A stretch of 64,000 bases of DNA from Flavobacterium sp. UGB4466 (GCF_903469665.1 NZ_CAGKLC010000005.1:1-64000), one strand, 5' to 3'; positions 16,241 to 25,055 are shown, numbered from the stretch's first letter. The notes: generated from the letters alone by a model not told the origin. Made by a program: numbers and translations.

Positions 16241-17293
16241 TTAAACATCATCATAATCTACATAAATAGACTCTGAAGTAGGATGTGCCTGGCAGGTTAA
16301 AATTAAACCTTCAGCAATTTCGCTATCCGTTAAAATCGAGTTTTTAGTCATTTCAGCACTTCCGGAAGTTACACGAGCCAGACAGCTGCTGCAAATTCCT
16401 CCCTGACAAGAGTATGGCGCGTCGATTCCTTGTTTTAAAGCGGCATCAAGGATGGTTTGCTTTTGAGACATTTCGAATGTAACTTCGTCATCATCAACCA
16501 AAACCGTAATTTTTGTATGTCCTTCTAAGGAAGTATTGATTTTATTTTCCTGAGTAGAAGAAGTAAAAAGTTCAAATTTAATTGCGGATTCTTTTACATT
16601 CTTTTCCTTTAAAATTGCCGAAACCGTATCGATCATTTCTTCAGGACCACACAAGAAAAATTTGTCAAATTGTAATTCTTTGTGTTTGTTATTCAGTACA
16701 AAATTTACTGCCGATTTATCAATTCTTCCAAACAAAGCATTTTCAGCCTTAGCCTGACTAAAAACATAATGGATGAAAAAACGGCCTACGTACTGTAATT
16801 GTAAATCGTGTAGTTCCTGATGGAAAATAGTATCTTCAGGAGTTTTGTTTCCATAAACCAATACAAATGAACTTTTTGGCTCACTTTTTAAAACCGATTT
16901 AATAATAGAAAGTACCGGAGTAATTCCGCTTCCGGCCACAAAAGCCGCATAGTTTTTTTGTCTTTCAGCATCTGGCTCAAAAGTAAATTTTCCTTCCGGA
17001 TGACCTACTTCAAGAACATCTCCAGCCTTAAGTTTCGTATTGGCAAATTGAGAAAACAAACCATTTTTTACTGCTTTTACAGCAATGCGTAATTCGCTGC
17101 TTTCCGGTGCAGAACAAATAGAATAAGCACGACGAATCTCTTGGTTATCAAGAGTTAGTTTTAAATTTATGTATTGTCCGGCTATAAATTTATAGTCTGA
17201 TTTTAGTTCTTCGGGAACATTAAAAAGTACAGAAACAGCATCAGCAGTTTCGCGTTTTACCTCTTTAATTATTAGTTTTAAGAATGAAGGCAT
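16241..17293 (-). CDS. PaaE-like FAD/2Fe-2S NAD(P)H oxidoreductase
   Basis: A 350-residue electron-transfer protein. The N-terminal ferredoxin-reductase part has the FAD-binding RRAYSIC motif (R-x-Y-S) and AGSGITPVLSIIKSVL for NAD(P)H, with FLCGPEEMID near residue 215. The C-terminal plant-type ferredoxin carries Cys296, Cys301, Cys304 and Cys334 in the C-x4-C-x2-C-x29-C pattern that binds a 2Fe-2S cluster. The order reductase-then-ferredoxin is that of PaaE, the reductase of phenylacetyl-CoA epoxidase. No paaABCD genes are in the window, so the partner oxygenase is unknown and the symbol is withheld. Single-gene unit with a promoter box and terminator. Confidence 0.9.
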   Translation of the reverse strand: MPSFLKLIIKEVKRETADAVSVLFNVPEELKSDYKFIAGQYINLKLTLDNQEIRRAYSICSAPESSELRIAVKAVKNGLFSQFANTKLKAGDVLEVGHPEGKFTFEPDAERQKNYAAFVAGSGITPVLSIIKSVLKSEPKSSFVLVYGNKTPEDTIFHQELHDLQLQYVGRFFIHYVFSQAKAENALFGRIDKSAVNFVLNNKHKELQFDKFFLCGPEEMIDTVSAILKEKNVKESAIKFELFTSSTQENKINTSLEGHTKITVLVDDDEVTFEMSQKQTILDAALKQGIDAPYSCQGGICSSCLARVTSGSAEMTKNSILTDSEIAEGLILTCQAHPTSESIYVDYDDV

Positions 17294-17309
17294 GATTGTA
17301 TTTTTTATG

Positions 17310-17317
17310 CAAAAGTA
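17310..17317 (-). promoter_or_regulatory. -7 promoter box for the PaaE-like gene
   Basis: Minus-strand TACTTTTG (TAnnTTTG), 17 bases upstream of the ATG at 17293, giving a very short leader. The same octamer precedes wecB and the gene ending at 28823. Confidence 0.55.
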
Positions 17318-17380
17318 GCAAACGACAGTTAATTGACAGGCACTAAACGATTATTTTTAACTTTTTTTGTAACGTTTTCT

Positions 17381-17388
17381 TACATTTG
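17381..17388 (+). promoter_or_regulatory. -7 promoter box for the ABC exporter genes
   Basis: TACATTTG matches TAnnTTTG and lies 32 bases before the ATG at 17421. It probably drives the permease and the ATPase gene together. Confidence 0.6.
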
Positions 17389-17420
17389 ATCACATACTAG
17401 AAAACTCAAAACAAATAACC

Positions 17421-18881
17421 ATGATTAAAAAGTTTATTTATCTGGAATGGAAAGCCTTTGTTAGATCTGCATCATTCGGCACAAGTGTCGTGATGAAAGT
17501 TTTATTAGGTTTTTTAATGGTCTATTTTTCCTTGCTTTTTGTTGGAGCTGGAATAGGAGCATTCTATATTTTAAAAAAAATGAAACTGGAGCCTCTGGTG
17601 ACAATCAACCAATTTTTGATTTATTATTTTCTTTTCGATCTGGTAGTTCGTTTATTGATGCAGGCAATTCCGGTTTTGAATATTAAACCATTATTGATTC
17701 TACCGTTCAGAAAACCGACCATTGTTCATTTTTCATTAGGCAAAACAGCATTGTCTTTTTTCAATTGGGTTCATGCACTGTTTTTTATTCCTTTTTCAAT
17801 AGTGTTAGTTTTAGAAGGGTATGATCTTTTGGGAGTTATCTTCTGGTTTTTAGCGGCATTCTCCTTAATTTATATCAACAATTTTTTGAATATTATTCTA
17901 AGTAATATCGACAAGTTGTTTGTTGTTTTTGTTGGAGCAATTATCGCTTTAGGAGCCGCTCAGTATTATAAACTCTTTGATATTACCAGTTTTACAACGC
18001 CAATTTTCCAAGGTTTTTATGCAACAAAAGGATTGTTTTTGATTCCTGCTTTGATTCTGATAGGGCTCTATCTGTTTACTTTCAAATATTTCAAGAATAA
18101 TTTGTTTTTAGATGCAGGACTTTCGCAAAAAGAAGATATCGCTACCACTGAAAATCTTTCGTGGCTGAATCAATTCGGGACTTTAGGAACCTTTCTTAAA
18201 AACGATATCAAATTGATTAAGAGAAACAAAAGATCAAAAACGACTCTGGTAATGAGTTTTATCTTTTTGTTTTACGGACTTATCTTTTTCGGAAACAAAC
18301 AACAGCCCGAGGTGATGACCATCTTTGCCGGAATATTTGTTTCTGGTGGATTCTTATTTGTCTTCGGACAATTTGTACCGAGTTGGGATAGTTCGTATTA
18401 CCAATTAATGATGACGCAGAATATTCCGTATCGCGGATACATAACGTCAAAATGGTGGCTGATTGTTATTGCTACTTTCATCTCTACAATACTGGCGTCT
18501 TTTTATCTTTTCTTTGGATGGCAAATTTATTTAACGGTTGTTGTTGGAGCAATTTACAATATAGGAGTCAATTCGCATCTGGTACTTTTGGGCGGTGCTT
18601 TTACAAAAACGCCAATTGATTTGAGTTCGGCGGGAGGGGCCTTTGGAGATAAAAAAGCGTTTAATGTTAATGCAATGCTACTGACATTACCAAAGATATT
18701 AGTGCCTTTAGGACTTTATGGAATCGGATTGTATTTAGGGAACAAAACCATAGGATTAGCACTTGTAGCCGGTGCCGGAGTTTTAGGTTTTGCTTTTAAA
18801 GAAAAAGTATTTTCACTGATCGAAAAAAGATATAAAATAGAGAAGTACAGCACTATAAGCGCTTATAAACAAAAAAACTAA
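17421..18881 (+). CDS. ABC-2-type exporter permease, DUF5687-like
   Basis: A 486-residue polytopic inner-membrane protein with about twelve hydrophobic segments and a cytoplasmic loop near residues 235-275 (TTENLSWLNQFGTLGTFL, then a basic KLIKRNKRSK). The pattern fits the Bacteroidota DUF5687 permease family. An ABC ATPase gene follows 99 bases downstream on the same strand, so the two probably form one exporter. The substrate is unknown. Between the genes lies an A/T-rich repeat (18886-18916) that has a relative near atpG. Confidence 0.82.
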   Translation: MIKKFIYLEWKAFVRSASFGTSVVMKVLLGFLMVYFSLLFVGAGIGAFYILKKMKLEPLVTINQFLIYYFLFDLVVRLLMQAIPVLNIKPLLILPFRKPTIVHFSLGKTALSFFNWVHALFFIPFSIVLVLEGYDLLGVIFWFLAAFSLIYINNFLNIILSNIDKLFVVFVGAIIALGAAQYYKLFDITSFTTPIFQGFYATKGLFLIPALILIGLYLFTFKYFKNNLFLDAGLSQKEDIATTENLSWLNQFGTLGTFLKNDIKLIKRNKRSKTTLVMSFIFLFYGLIFFGNKQQPEVMTIFAGIFVSGGFLFVFGQFVPSWDSSYYQLMMTQNIPYRGYITSKWWLIVIATFISTILASFYLFFGWQIYLTVVVGAIYNIGVNSHLVLLGGAFTKTPIDLSSAGGAFGDKKAFNVNAMLLTLPKILVPLGLYGIGLYLGNKTIGLALVAGAGVLGFAFKEKVFSLIEKRYKIEKYSTISAYKQKN

Positions 18882-18885
18882 TTAG

Positions 18886-18916
18886 TTAATTAGATAATGT
18901 GTCAATTAGAAAATTG
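18886..18916 (+). repeat. Dispersed AT-rich repeat, copy 1
   Basis: A 31-base element beginning TTAATTAGATAATGTGTCAA. A diverged copy lies in opposite orientation at 27773-27796 in the atpA-atpG gap. Both are in intergenic spacers of operons. Confidence 0.5.
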
Positions 18917-18980
18917 ATAGCATATAATTGGAAATCAATTAAATTAACGATTAATCAAATCAACAATTAAACTTTCAAAA

Positions 18981-19676
18981 ATGATACAAGTAAACCAACT
19001 TTCAAAAAAATATAACGATACAACAGTTTTAAACATAAACAATCTTGAAATTCCAAAAGGGCAGAGCTTCGGATTAGTAGGAAATAACGGGGCAGGAAAA
19101 ACCACTTTTTTCAGCTTGTTACTCGATTTGATTCAGCCTTCAACCGGAAATATAGTAAACAACAATATTCAGGTGAATGCAAACGAGCACTGGAAATCCT
19201 TCACAGGATCTTTTCTCGATGAAAGTTTTTTGATTGGGTATTTAACTCCTGAGGAATATTTTTATTTTATTGGGGATTTACGCCACCAGAACAAAGCCGA
19301 TATTGATGCCTTATTACAGCAGCATGAAGAGTTTTTTAACGGAGAAATCCTGAACAACAAAAAATATTTGAGAGATTTATCTAAGGGAAATCAGAAGAAA
19401 GTAGGTATCATTGCTACACTTATCGGTAACCCTGAAGTTGTTATTTTAGATGAACCTTTTGCAAATCTGGATCCGACAACGGTAAGCCGATTAAAAAAGA
19501 TTATTAAAGATTTGGCAGATAATCCAAACGTTACTGTGCTGGTTTCCAGTCATGATTTGCAGCATACCGTAGAGGTTTGTGACCGAATAGTAGCCTTAAA
19601 TAAAGGAGAAATTGTAAAAGATATTCAAACTTCAAAAGAAACCTTACAAGAACTGGAGTTGTTTTTTGCAGTATAA
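18981..19676 (+). CDS. ABC transporter ATP-binding protein
   Basis: A 231-residue ABC ATPase. Walker A is GNNGAGKT (residues 34-41) and Walker B is VVILDEPFANLD. The signature motif is LSKGNQKK rather than the canonical LSGGQ, as in many ABC-2 exporters of this group. The H-loop is in VSSHDLQHT. It pairs with the DUF5687-like permease just upstream as a two-gene export system. The substrate is not evident. Confidence 0.93.
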   Translation: MIQVNQLSKKYNDTTVLNINNLEIPKGQSFGLVGNNGAGKTTFFSLLLDLIQPSTGNIVNNNIQVNANEHWKSFTGSFLDESFLIGYLTPEEYFYFIGDLRHQNKADIDALLQQHEEFFNGEILNNKKYLRDLSKGNQKKVGIIATLIGNPEVVILDEPFANLDPTTVSRLKKIIKDLADNPNVTVLVSSHDLQHTVEVCDRIVALNKGEIVKDIQTSKETLQELELFFAV

Positions 19677-19764
19677 GTTTCTATATTTCAAAAAGAAGCG
19701 TATTTTTACAAGTCAATATACTAAAAATCCTTTTTAGAAGTTAATTGATATAAACTCTTTTCTA

Positions 19765-22383
19765 TTGAAAAAGAATATTCTTAAATATAGTTTTTTTATT
19801 GTTTTTTTATTCTTTTTGATAGCCTGTTCTACCAAGAAAAATAATTTTTTGGCCAGAAATTCCCATGCGCTAAGTACAAAATATAACATTCTGTACAATG
19901 GCGGAATTGGTCTTGACAAAGGATTAAAGGCTGTTCATGCGAATAATCAGGATAACTTCTGGAAAATGCTTCCGATCGAAAAGATGCAGTTTGATGAGAA
20001 TTTTTCACAAGGGGATAAACCCAAAAATGCTGATTTCGAAAAGGCGGAGACCAAGGCCACAAAAGCGATTCAGAAGCATTCCATGAATATTGGAGGAAGA
20101 GAGCGAAATTCACAAATAGACGAAGCATATTTAATGCTTGGGAAAGCCAGATACTACGATCAGAGGTTTATTCCGGCTTTGGAGGCATTCAATTATATTT
20201 TGTACAAATACCCAAACAGCAGTAATATTTATACAGCGAAAATCTGGCGCGAGAAAACCAATATGCGTTTAGGTAATGATGCTATTGCGGTAAAAAATAT
20301 CAATCTGCTCTTAAAAAATACAGATCTGAACAAGCAGACATTTTCGGATGCGAATGCTTTATTGGCAGAAGCGTATTTAAATTTGGAAAAAAAGGACAGT
20401 GCAGTTGCTAAACTTAAAATCGCTGAGGAGTTTACCAGAATAAATGAAGACCGTGCACGTTACCGTTTTATCTTAGGTCAGATGTATCAGGAAGCCGGGA
20501 TAAGAGACAGCGCCTTCTATTACTATGACGGTGTAATTGACATGAACAGAAAAGCGGATCGAAAATACATGATGCATGCCTATGCAAAAAAGGCGCAAAT
20601 GTTTGATTATAAAAATGGAGATCAGGATTTGTTTTTAGAAATGTACAATAAGTTAGTGGCAGATCGTGAAAACAGACCTTATCTGGATGTTTTATTTTAT
20701 GAAATGGGAGTCTTCTTTGATAAAAATGAGGAGCAACAGGATGCTTTGGTTTTCTACAATAAGTCATTGGGAAGAAAATCAAAAGACCCTTACTTGGTAG
20801 CGTCGACTTATAGAAATATTGGCGACATGTATTTTAAGAATACCAACTACACTATCGCTGCCAAATATTATGACAGTACGTTAGTAAAATTAGATCCTAA
20901 ATCCAGAGAGTTTGCTTTTATTGAAAAAAACAGAAAAAATCTGGACAACGTTATCAAGTACGAAGCAATTGCAAAACGTAACGATAGTATCATAAAAGTA
21001 TATGGTTTGTCTCCGACTGACAGAAAAAGTTATTTTAATGATTATATCGCTGTTCTCAAAGAAAAAGACGAGGAGAAACGAATTTTAGAAGAAAAAGAAA
21101 AGGAAAAACTGGCCAATATCGATCGTAATACAAATGCTAATGGAGGACCAACAGCGGTTAATCCTCAGTCAGTTGGAACGGCTAATCCCGGAATAGGAGC
21201 ATTTAATCCGCCGCCAGGAAATGAAACGGCAAGTACCGGTACCAGTACTTTTTATTTTTACAATCCTACCACAGTTGCTTACGGAAAATTACAGTTTAAG
21301 AAATTATGGGGTAATAGAGTTTTAGAAGGCAACTGGAGATTGGCCGCTGCGAAATCAGCCAATAATGCCGCATTAAATGATACTTTAAATAAAAATGCGG
21401 CAAATACTCTCAAAGATTCTATAGTTATTGAAAAATATACTACAGATTTCTACGAAAAACAGCTCCCTCAAACACAAGCTGCAATCGATAGTATTGGTGT
21501 AGAACGTAATTTTGCGTACTATCAATTAGGACTTATTTACAAAGAAAAATTTAAGGAATATAATCTGGCGAGTGACAAACTGGAACAATTATTAAAAAAT
21601 AAGCCGGAAGAAAAATTGATTTTACCGGCGATGTATAACTTGTACAAAATATATCAAATTACAAATCCTGCGCGCGCCGAAAGGATAAAATCAGATATTA
21701 CAAACAATTATCCGACTTCACGATACGCTCAAATTTTGAACAATACCAATGCGGGCGATTTAGCATCACCGGATAAAGAGTACCAAAAATGGTATAAATT
21801 GTTTCAGGAGGAGCAGTTTGATACCGTCTTAGATAATATTGACAATCTGATCAATCAATATTCAGGTGATGAAATTGTTTCTAAGTATGAATTGTTAAAA
21901 GCCAATACCTTAGGAAAAGTAAATGGTTTAACCGCATACAAAAAAGGTTTAGAATCAGTTGCCGATAATTATCCAAACAGTGATGAAGGAAAAAATGCGC
22001 GCGAGATTTTAGAAAAGCAAATACCAGTTTTAGAAAAACTTGATTTTACTTCAGTTGACAGTAAAAACTGGAAAATTGTATATGTAGTTGCTAATAACGA
22101 CACTAAAACCCGTCAAAAGATTGAAGAAGCGATCAGAGTCTTTTTATTAGTTGAAAATTATGAGAGATTGACAACTTCTTTTGATAAATACAATAGAACT
22201 GAAAGTTTTGTGGTGATTCACGGTTTAAAATCAGAGGCATACGCCAGAGATATTTCAGGAGTTTTTAGAGATGATAAAAAGTATAAAATACCGAATCCCG
22301 CAATTATCATATCGAGTGATAATTACAAATTGATTCAAATTAAGAAAAACCTCGATACCTACTTAGCCCCCAAAACACCATAA
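19765..22383 (+). CDS. sprE: SprE/PorW type IX secretion and gliding lipoprotein
   Basis: An 872-residue lipoprotein with many TPR units. It begins at a TTG. The signal peptide ends in FLIACSTKK, giving a lipidated Cys at about residue 21. N-terminal NFLARNSHALSTKYNILYNG is typical of the SprE/PorW family, and TPR-like helices run to about residue 410. A low-complexity Asn/Pro/Gly linker (about 450-490) precedes a second helical repeat region and a C-terminal domain. Length matches F. johnsoniae SprE, which is required for type IX secretion and gliding. The protein likely faces the periplasm and links to the secretion motor or translocon. It is 2 bases upstream of the bactofilin gene. Confidence 0.9.
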   Translation: MKKNILKYSFFIVFLFFLIACSTKKNNFLARNSHALSTKYNILYNGGIGLDKGLKAVHANNQDNFWKMLPIEKMQFDENFSQGDKPKNADFEKAETKATKAIQKHSMNIGGRERNSQIDEAYLMLGKARYYDQRFIPALEAFNYILYKYPNSSNIYTAKIWREKTNMRLGNDAIAVKNINLLLKNTDLNKQTFSDANALLAEAYLNLEKKDSAVAKLKIAEEFTRINEDRARYRFILGQMYQEAGIRDSAFYYYDGVIDMNRKADRKYMMHAYAKKAQMFDYKNGDQDLFLEMYNKLVADRENRPYLDVLFYEMGVFFDKNEEQQDALVFYNKSLGRKSKDPYLVASTYRNIGDMYFKNTNYTIAAKYYDSTLVKLDPKSREFAFIEKNRKNLDNVIKYEAIAKRNDSIIKVYGLSPTDRKSYFNDYIAVLKEKDEEKRILEEKEKEKLANIDRNTNANGGPTAVNPQSVGTANPGIGAFNPPPGNETASTGTSTFYFYNPTTVAYGKLQFKKLWGNRVLEGNWRLAAAKSANNAALNDTLNKNAANTLKDSIVIEKYTTDFYEKQLPQTQAAIDSIGVERNFAYYQLGLIYKEKFKEYNLASDKLEQLLKNKPEEKLILPAMYNLYKIYQITNPARAERIKSDITNNYPTSRYAQILNNTNAGDLASPDKEYQKWYKLFQEEQFDTVLDNIDNLINQYSGDEIVSKYELLKANTLGKVNGLTAYKKGLESVADNYPNSDEGKNAREILEKQIPVLEKLDFTSVDSKNWKIVYVVANNDTKTRQKIEEAIRVFLLVENYERLTTSFDKYNRTESFVVIHGLKSEAYARDISGVFRDDKKYKIPNPAIIISSDNYKLIQIKKNLDTYLAPKTP

Positions 22384-22385
22384 TC

Positions 22386-22814
22386 ATGTTTGATAAAGTA
22401 AAAAAAAACGGAACAGAACTTTTAGGAAAAACGAATCGAATAGTTGAAGGAACCTCTATTGTAGGAGACATTGTTGCTAAAGACGATTTTAGACTGGACG
22501 GAGAATTGATAGGAAATTTTACTTCGCAGGGCAAACTGGTTATAGGAGCCTCCGGCATTGTAAAAGGCGAAATTGTTTGTAATAATGCTGATATTGAAGG
22601 CGTATTTCAGGGAAAAATTAAAGTTTTAGAAGTCCTTAATATAAAAGCATCGGCACAGATTCATGGAGAAGTTGCCATAGGAAAACTGTCTATTGAACCA
22701 GGCGCAAATTTTACCGCTACCTGTACCATGTTAGCTCATACTAAAGATGTAACCCTAAAAGATGGAAAAGGAACCGAACAAAAACAAAAGGAACAAGTGG
22801 CTTCCGCTCATTAA
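22386..22814 (+). CDS. Bactofilin (polymer-forming cytoskeletal protein)
   Basis: A 142-residue bactofilin. The core (about residues 18-110) is the right-handed beta-helix domain, with repeating hydrophobic/Gly steps such as IVGDIVAKDDFRLDGELIGN, GKLVIGASGIVKGEIVCNNA and VEG/IEGVFQGKIKV. Both ends are charged and likely disordered. Bactofilins assemble spontaneously into filaments near the membrane and act in shape or localisation. It begins 2 bases after sprE, which suggests co-expression with the secretion component, and its last 53 bases overlap the atpZ-like gene in another frame. Confidence 0.92.
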   Translation: MFDKVKKNGTELLGKTNRIVEGTSIVGDIVAKDDFRLDGELIGNFTSQGKLVIGASGIVKGEIVCNNADIEGVFQGKIKVLEVLNIKASAQIHGEVAIGKLSIEPGANFTATCTMLAHTKDVTLKDGKGTEQKQKEQVASAH

Positions 22815-22989
22815 TATTCCCGTTCAAATGGGGATTATTATTTTTTTATTTTCCTATTTTGGTACCTGGCTGGATGAAAATCATCCCAGTCCAAAATTAG
22901 ATTACAACACCATTTTTGTCATGATTGGAGTTGGATTGGCTTTGTACAATGTAATTCGTCAAGTTAACGAAATCAATAAAACAAAGTAA
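22762..22989 (+). CDS. AtpZ/AtpI-like F0 assembly protein
   Basis: A 75-residue protein with two hydrophobic segments (about residues 18-34 and 48-63) separated by a short loop FGTWLDENHPS. It belongs to the AtpZ/AtpI group that lies ahead of ATP synthase operons and aids c-ring assembly or Mg2+ supply. The polar Lys/Asn-rich N-terminus is encoded inside the bactofilin gene, giving a 53-base out-of-frame overlap. The start is supported because family members begin with a similar charged stretch before the NKWLPLINIPVQMG helix. Confidence 0.85.
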   Translation: MEKEPNKNKRNKWLPLINIPVQMGIIIFLFSYFGTWLDENHPSPKLDYNTIFVMIGVGLALYNVIRQVNEINKTK

Positions 22990-23021
22990 ATCATCTTTTA
23001 AACGGCTTGAAATAAATATTG

Positions 23022-23029
23022 CATCTTTG
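23022..23029 (+). promoter_or_regulatory. Near-consensus -7 box ahead of the pre-atpB membrane gene
   Basis: CATCTTTG, one base off TAnnTTTG, 17 bases before the ATG at 23046. It overlaps the in-frame TTG at 23019, which argues against that codon as the start. Confidence 0.4.
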
Positions 23030-23045
23030 CAAAAAAAAAATTCAA

Positions 23046-23438
23046 ATGCTTTTAAAAAATTACAAACCCATTTTATATTTATTCTTTTTTGCTTTGGCGG
23101 CTTACTTATTGCACAAAGCACTTTTTTCAGTTTTAGAAATTAATACCCAAAACTTTTATTATAGTACAGCCTTTTTGTATTTGATTTTTTTCGCACTGTC
23201 GGCATTTTTATACCTTATATTATTAGTAGTAAAAAAGAAGAATTTTGAAATTGTCGGAATGGCTTTCCTGTTCGGGACCGCCAGCCAAATGTTATTGGCC
23301 TATTTAATTTTAAGACCGATTTTGGAAAACAAAAGTGGCGAGATAGTGGTTGAAAAAATCAATTTTTTTATAACATTTATTTTGTTTTTGTTATTTCAGA
23401 CGCTTTTAACTGTCCGATTATTAAATGAAAAGCATTAA
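23046..23438 (+). CDS. Small four-span membrane protein in the atp region
   Basis: A 130-residue protein with four hydrophobic segments (about residues 7-24, 35-58, 66-86 and 103-121). Its position between an atpZ-like gene and atpB, and the four-span layout, fit the AtpI/'ATP synthase protein I' role, though sequence similarity is not obvious. The ATG at 23046 was chosen over a TTG 27 bases upstream because a promoter-like box covers the latter. Function is inferred from context only. Confidence 0.72.
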   Translation: MLLKNYKPILYLFFFALAAYLLHKALFSVLEINTQNFYYSTAFLYLIFFALSAFLYLILLVVKKKNFEIVGMAFLFGTASQMLLAYLILRPILENKSGEIVVEKINFFITFILFLLFQTLLTVRLLNEKH

Positions 23439-23486
23439 AATGGGGATTATGCAAAAGAAGGTTCAAAAATAATTTTTCATATCCTT

Positions 23487-23514
23487 TTGAATATTAATAA
23501 AAAATGTACCTTTG
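23487..23514 (+). promoter_or_regulatory. Promoter of the atpB operon
   Basis: -33 TTG at 23487-23489, a 17-base spacer, and -7 TACCTTTG at 23507-23514. This is a complete match to the Bacteroidota TTG-N17-23-TAnnTTTG promoter. The ATG of atpB is 42 bases downstream. Confidence 0.75.
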
Positions 23515-23556
23515 CACCAAATTTTAGAAACGTAAAAAATAAGATTTTTAACAGAT

Positions 23557-24735
23557 ATGGTGATTTCAAACAAACCGCTCAAATTTATTCTTGCAGCTTT
23601 AGTAGCTTGTTCTCCAGTAATGAGTTTTGCAAATTCAGAGAATGACTCAACGCATGTACATGCTGAAGCCGCTCATGAAGAAAAAGTAATTTCACATAAC
23701 GCGCCGTCGGAAGAGGAGCATGCAGCTCTTGACCCAAAAGCAAAAGTGGACGCTTTTATTGATCATCACTTACAAGATTCTCATGATTTTGTTTTCTTCT
23801 CAGATGAAAAAGAAAATAAACATTACGGTTTTCCATTACCTGTAATTCTTATTGACGGAGGTTTGAAAATTTTCTCTTCTTCAAAATTACACCACGGTGA
23901 AGCAGTTGCTGAAGTTGACGGAAACTTCTACAAATTAGTTCACGGTAAAATTTACAAAACGGATGCTGCGGGAACTATTACTTTTAATGACCACGGACAT
24001 CCTGAAAACGAAAAACCATTAGATTTTTCGATTACAAAAAATGTAGTGTCAATGCTTTTTGTTTCGGTATTATTATTTTTAATGTTTACCGGATTAGCGA
24101 AGTCTTATAAAAAAGGACCAATCCCAACTGGTTTCGGAAGAGTATTAGAACCGCTTATTATTTTCATCAGAGATGAGATCGCTGTTCCAAATATTGGAGA
24201 GAAAAAATACAGAAAATTTATGGGTTACCTTTTAACGGTGTTTTTCTTTGTATGGTTGTTAAACTTATTAGGTATGACTCCACTTGGAATTAACGTTACA
24301 GGAAATATTGCAATCACAGTTTGTTTAGCTGCGTTTACTTTTATCATTACTCAGTTTAGTGCTAACAAAGATTATTGGGGACACATTTTCTGGATGCCAG
24401 GAGTACCAGTTCCGATGAAAATTATTTTAGCTCCGATCGAAGTTTTAGGTACATTAACAAAACCATTTGCATTATTAATTCGTTTGTATGCAAATATTAC
24501 TGCAGGTCACGTAGTAATTATGAGTTTGATCGCGATGATTTTCGTAGGTAAAAATTTAGCAGCAGATTTGCCAATCTCTTTAGGACTAACATTATTTATT
24601 TCGGTAATTGAAGTTTTAGTTGCATTTTTGCAAGCGTTCATTTTCACAATGTTATCGTCATTATTTATAGGTATGGCTGTTGCAGATCACGACCATGATC
24701 ATGGACACGGACACGATGATAATGTTATTATTTAA
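23557..24735 (+). CDS. atpB: ATP synthase F0 subunit a
   Basis: A 392-residue subunit a, much longer than the ~270 residues of E. coli. An N-terminal signal-like segment (residues 9-26, ending SFANSEND) is followed by a His/Glu-rich periplasmic region of about 150 residues, common in Bacteroidota. The conserved membrane part begins near residue 160 and includes the proton-channel helix LLIRLYANITAGHVV with the essential Arg, and a last helix with EVLVAFLQAFIFTML. The C-terminus ends in a run of His/Asp/Gly. First gene of the atpB-E-F-H-A-G operon. Confidence 0.96.
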   Translation: MVISNKPLKFILAALVACSPVMSFANSENDSTHVHAEAAHEEKVISHNAPSEEEHAALDPKAKVDAFIDHHLQDSHDFVFFSDEKENKHYGFPLPVILIDGGLKIFSSSKLHHGEAVAEVDGNFYKLVHGKIYKTDAAGTITFNDHGHPENEKPLDFSITKNVVSMLFVSVLLFLMFTGLAKSYKKGPIPTGFGRVLEPLIIFIRDEIAVPNIGEKKYRKFMGYLLTVFFFVWLLNLLGMTPLGINVTGNIAITVCLAAFTFIITQFSANKDYWGHIFWMPGVPVPMKIILAPIEVLGTLTKPFALLIRLYANITAGHVVIMSLIAMIFVGKNLAADLPISLGLTLFISVIEVLVAFLQAFIFTMLSSLFIGMAVADHDHDHGHGHDDNVII

Positions 24736-24768
24736 TTTAGAAGTTTAATTTTATATATATAAATACTT

Positions 24769-24966
24769 ATGGGAACAATTCCAACTTTAGTAGGTGCAGG
24801 TTTAGTAGTAATCGGTGCTGGTTTAGGTCTAGGTAAAATCGGTGGATCTGCTATGGACGCTATTGCTCGTCAGCCAGAAGCTGCTGGTAAAATTCAAACT
24901 GCGATGATTATTATCGCGGCTTTATTAGAAGGTTTAGCATTTGCTGCTTTGATCTTAGGAAAATAA
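24769..24966 (+). CDS. atpE: ATP synthase F0 subunit c
   Basis: A 65-residue two-helix hairpin. The loop motif ARQPEAAGKIQ is clear, and the ion-binding carboxylate is the Glu in ALLEGLAFAAL. No Ser/Thr follows that Glu and the helix-1 Gln of Na+-binding rotors is not evident, so proton coupling is likely. A strong hairpin lies 13 bases after the stop (24979-25015), which may protect or separate the atpE part of the mRNA. Confidence 0.96.
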   Translation: MGTIPTLVGAGLVVIGAGLGLGKIGGSAMDAIARQPEAAGKIQTAMIIIAALLEGLAFAALILGK

Positions 24967-24978
24967 TAAAGAAAGAAC

Positions 24979-25015
24979 TAACAACATCTTTAACGGTTGG
25001 TTAAAGGTGTTGTTA
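24979..25015 (+). terminator. Stable hairpin between atpE and atpF
   Basis: A 16-bp stem (24979-24994 with 25000-25015; one G-U pair) and a 5-base loop GGTTG, followed by ACTTTTAAAAAAAG rather than a long U run. It could be a partial terminator or an RNA-stabilising element that raises atpE expression over the downstream genes. Direct sequence observation; role inferred. Confidence 0.75.
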
Positions 25016-25055
25016 CTTTTAAAAAAAGAAATTAAATATTTAATATAGTTATAAA

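Noticed and set aside
16241..17293. Assigning the reductase to a complete phenylacetate-degradation operon
   Set aside because: No paaABCD or other paa genes are present in the window; only the reductase architecture supports it.
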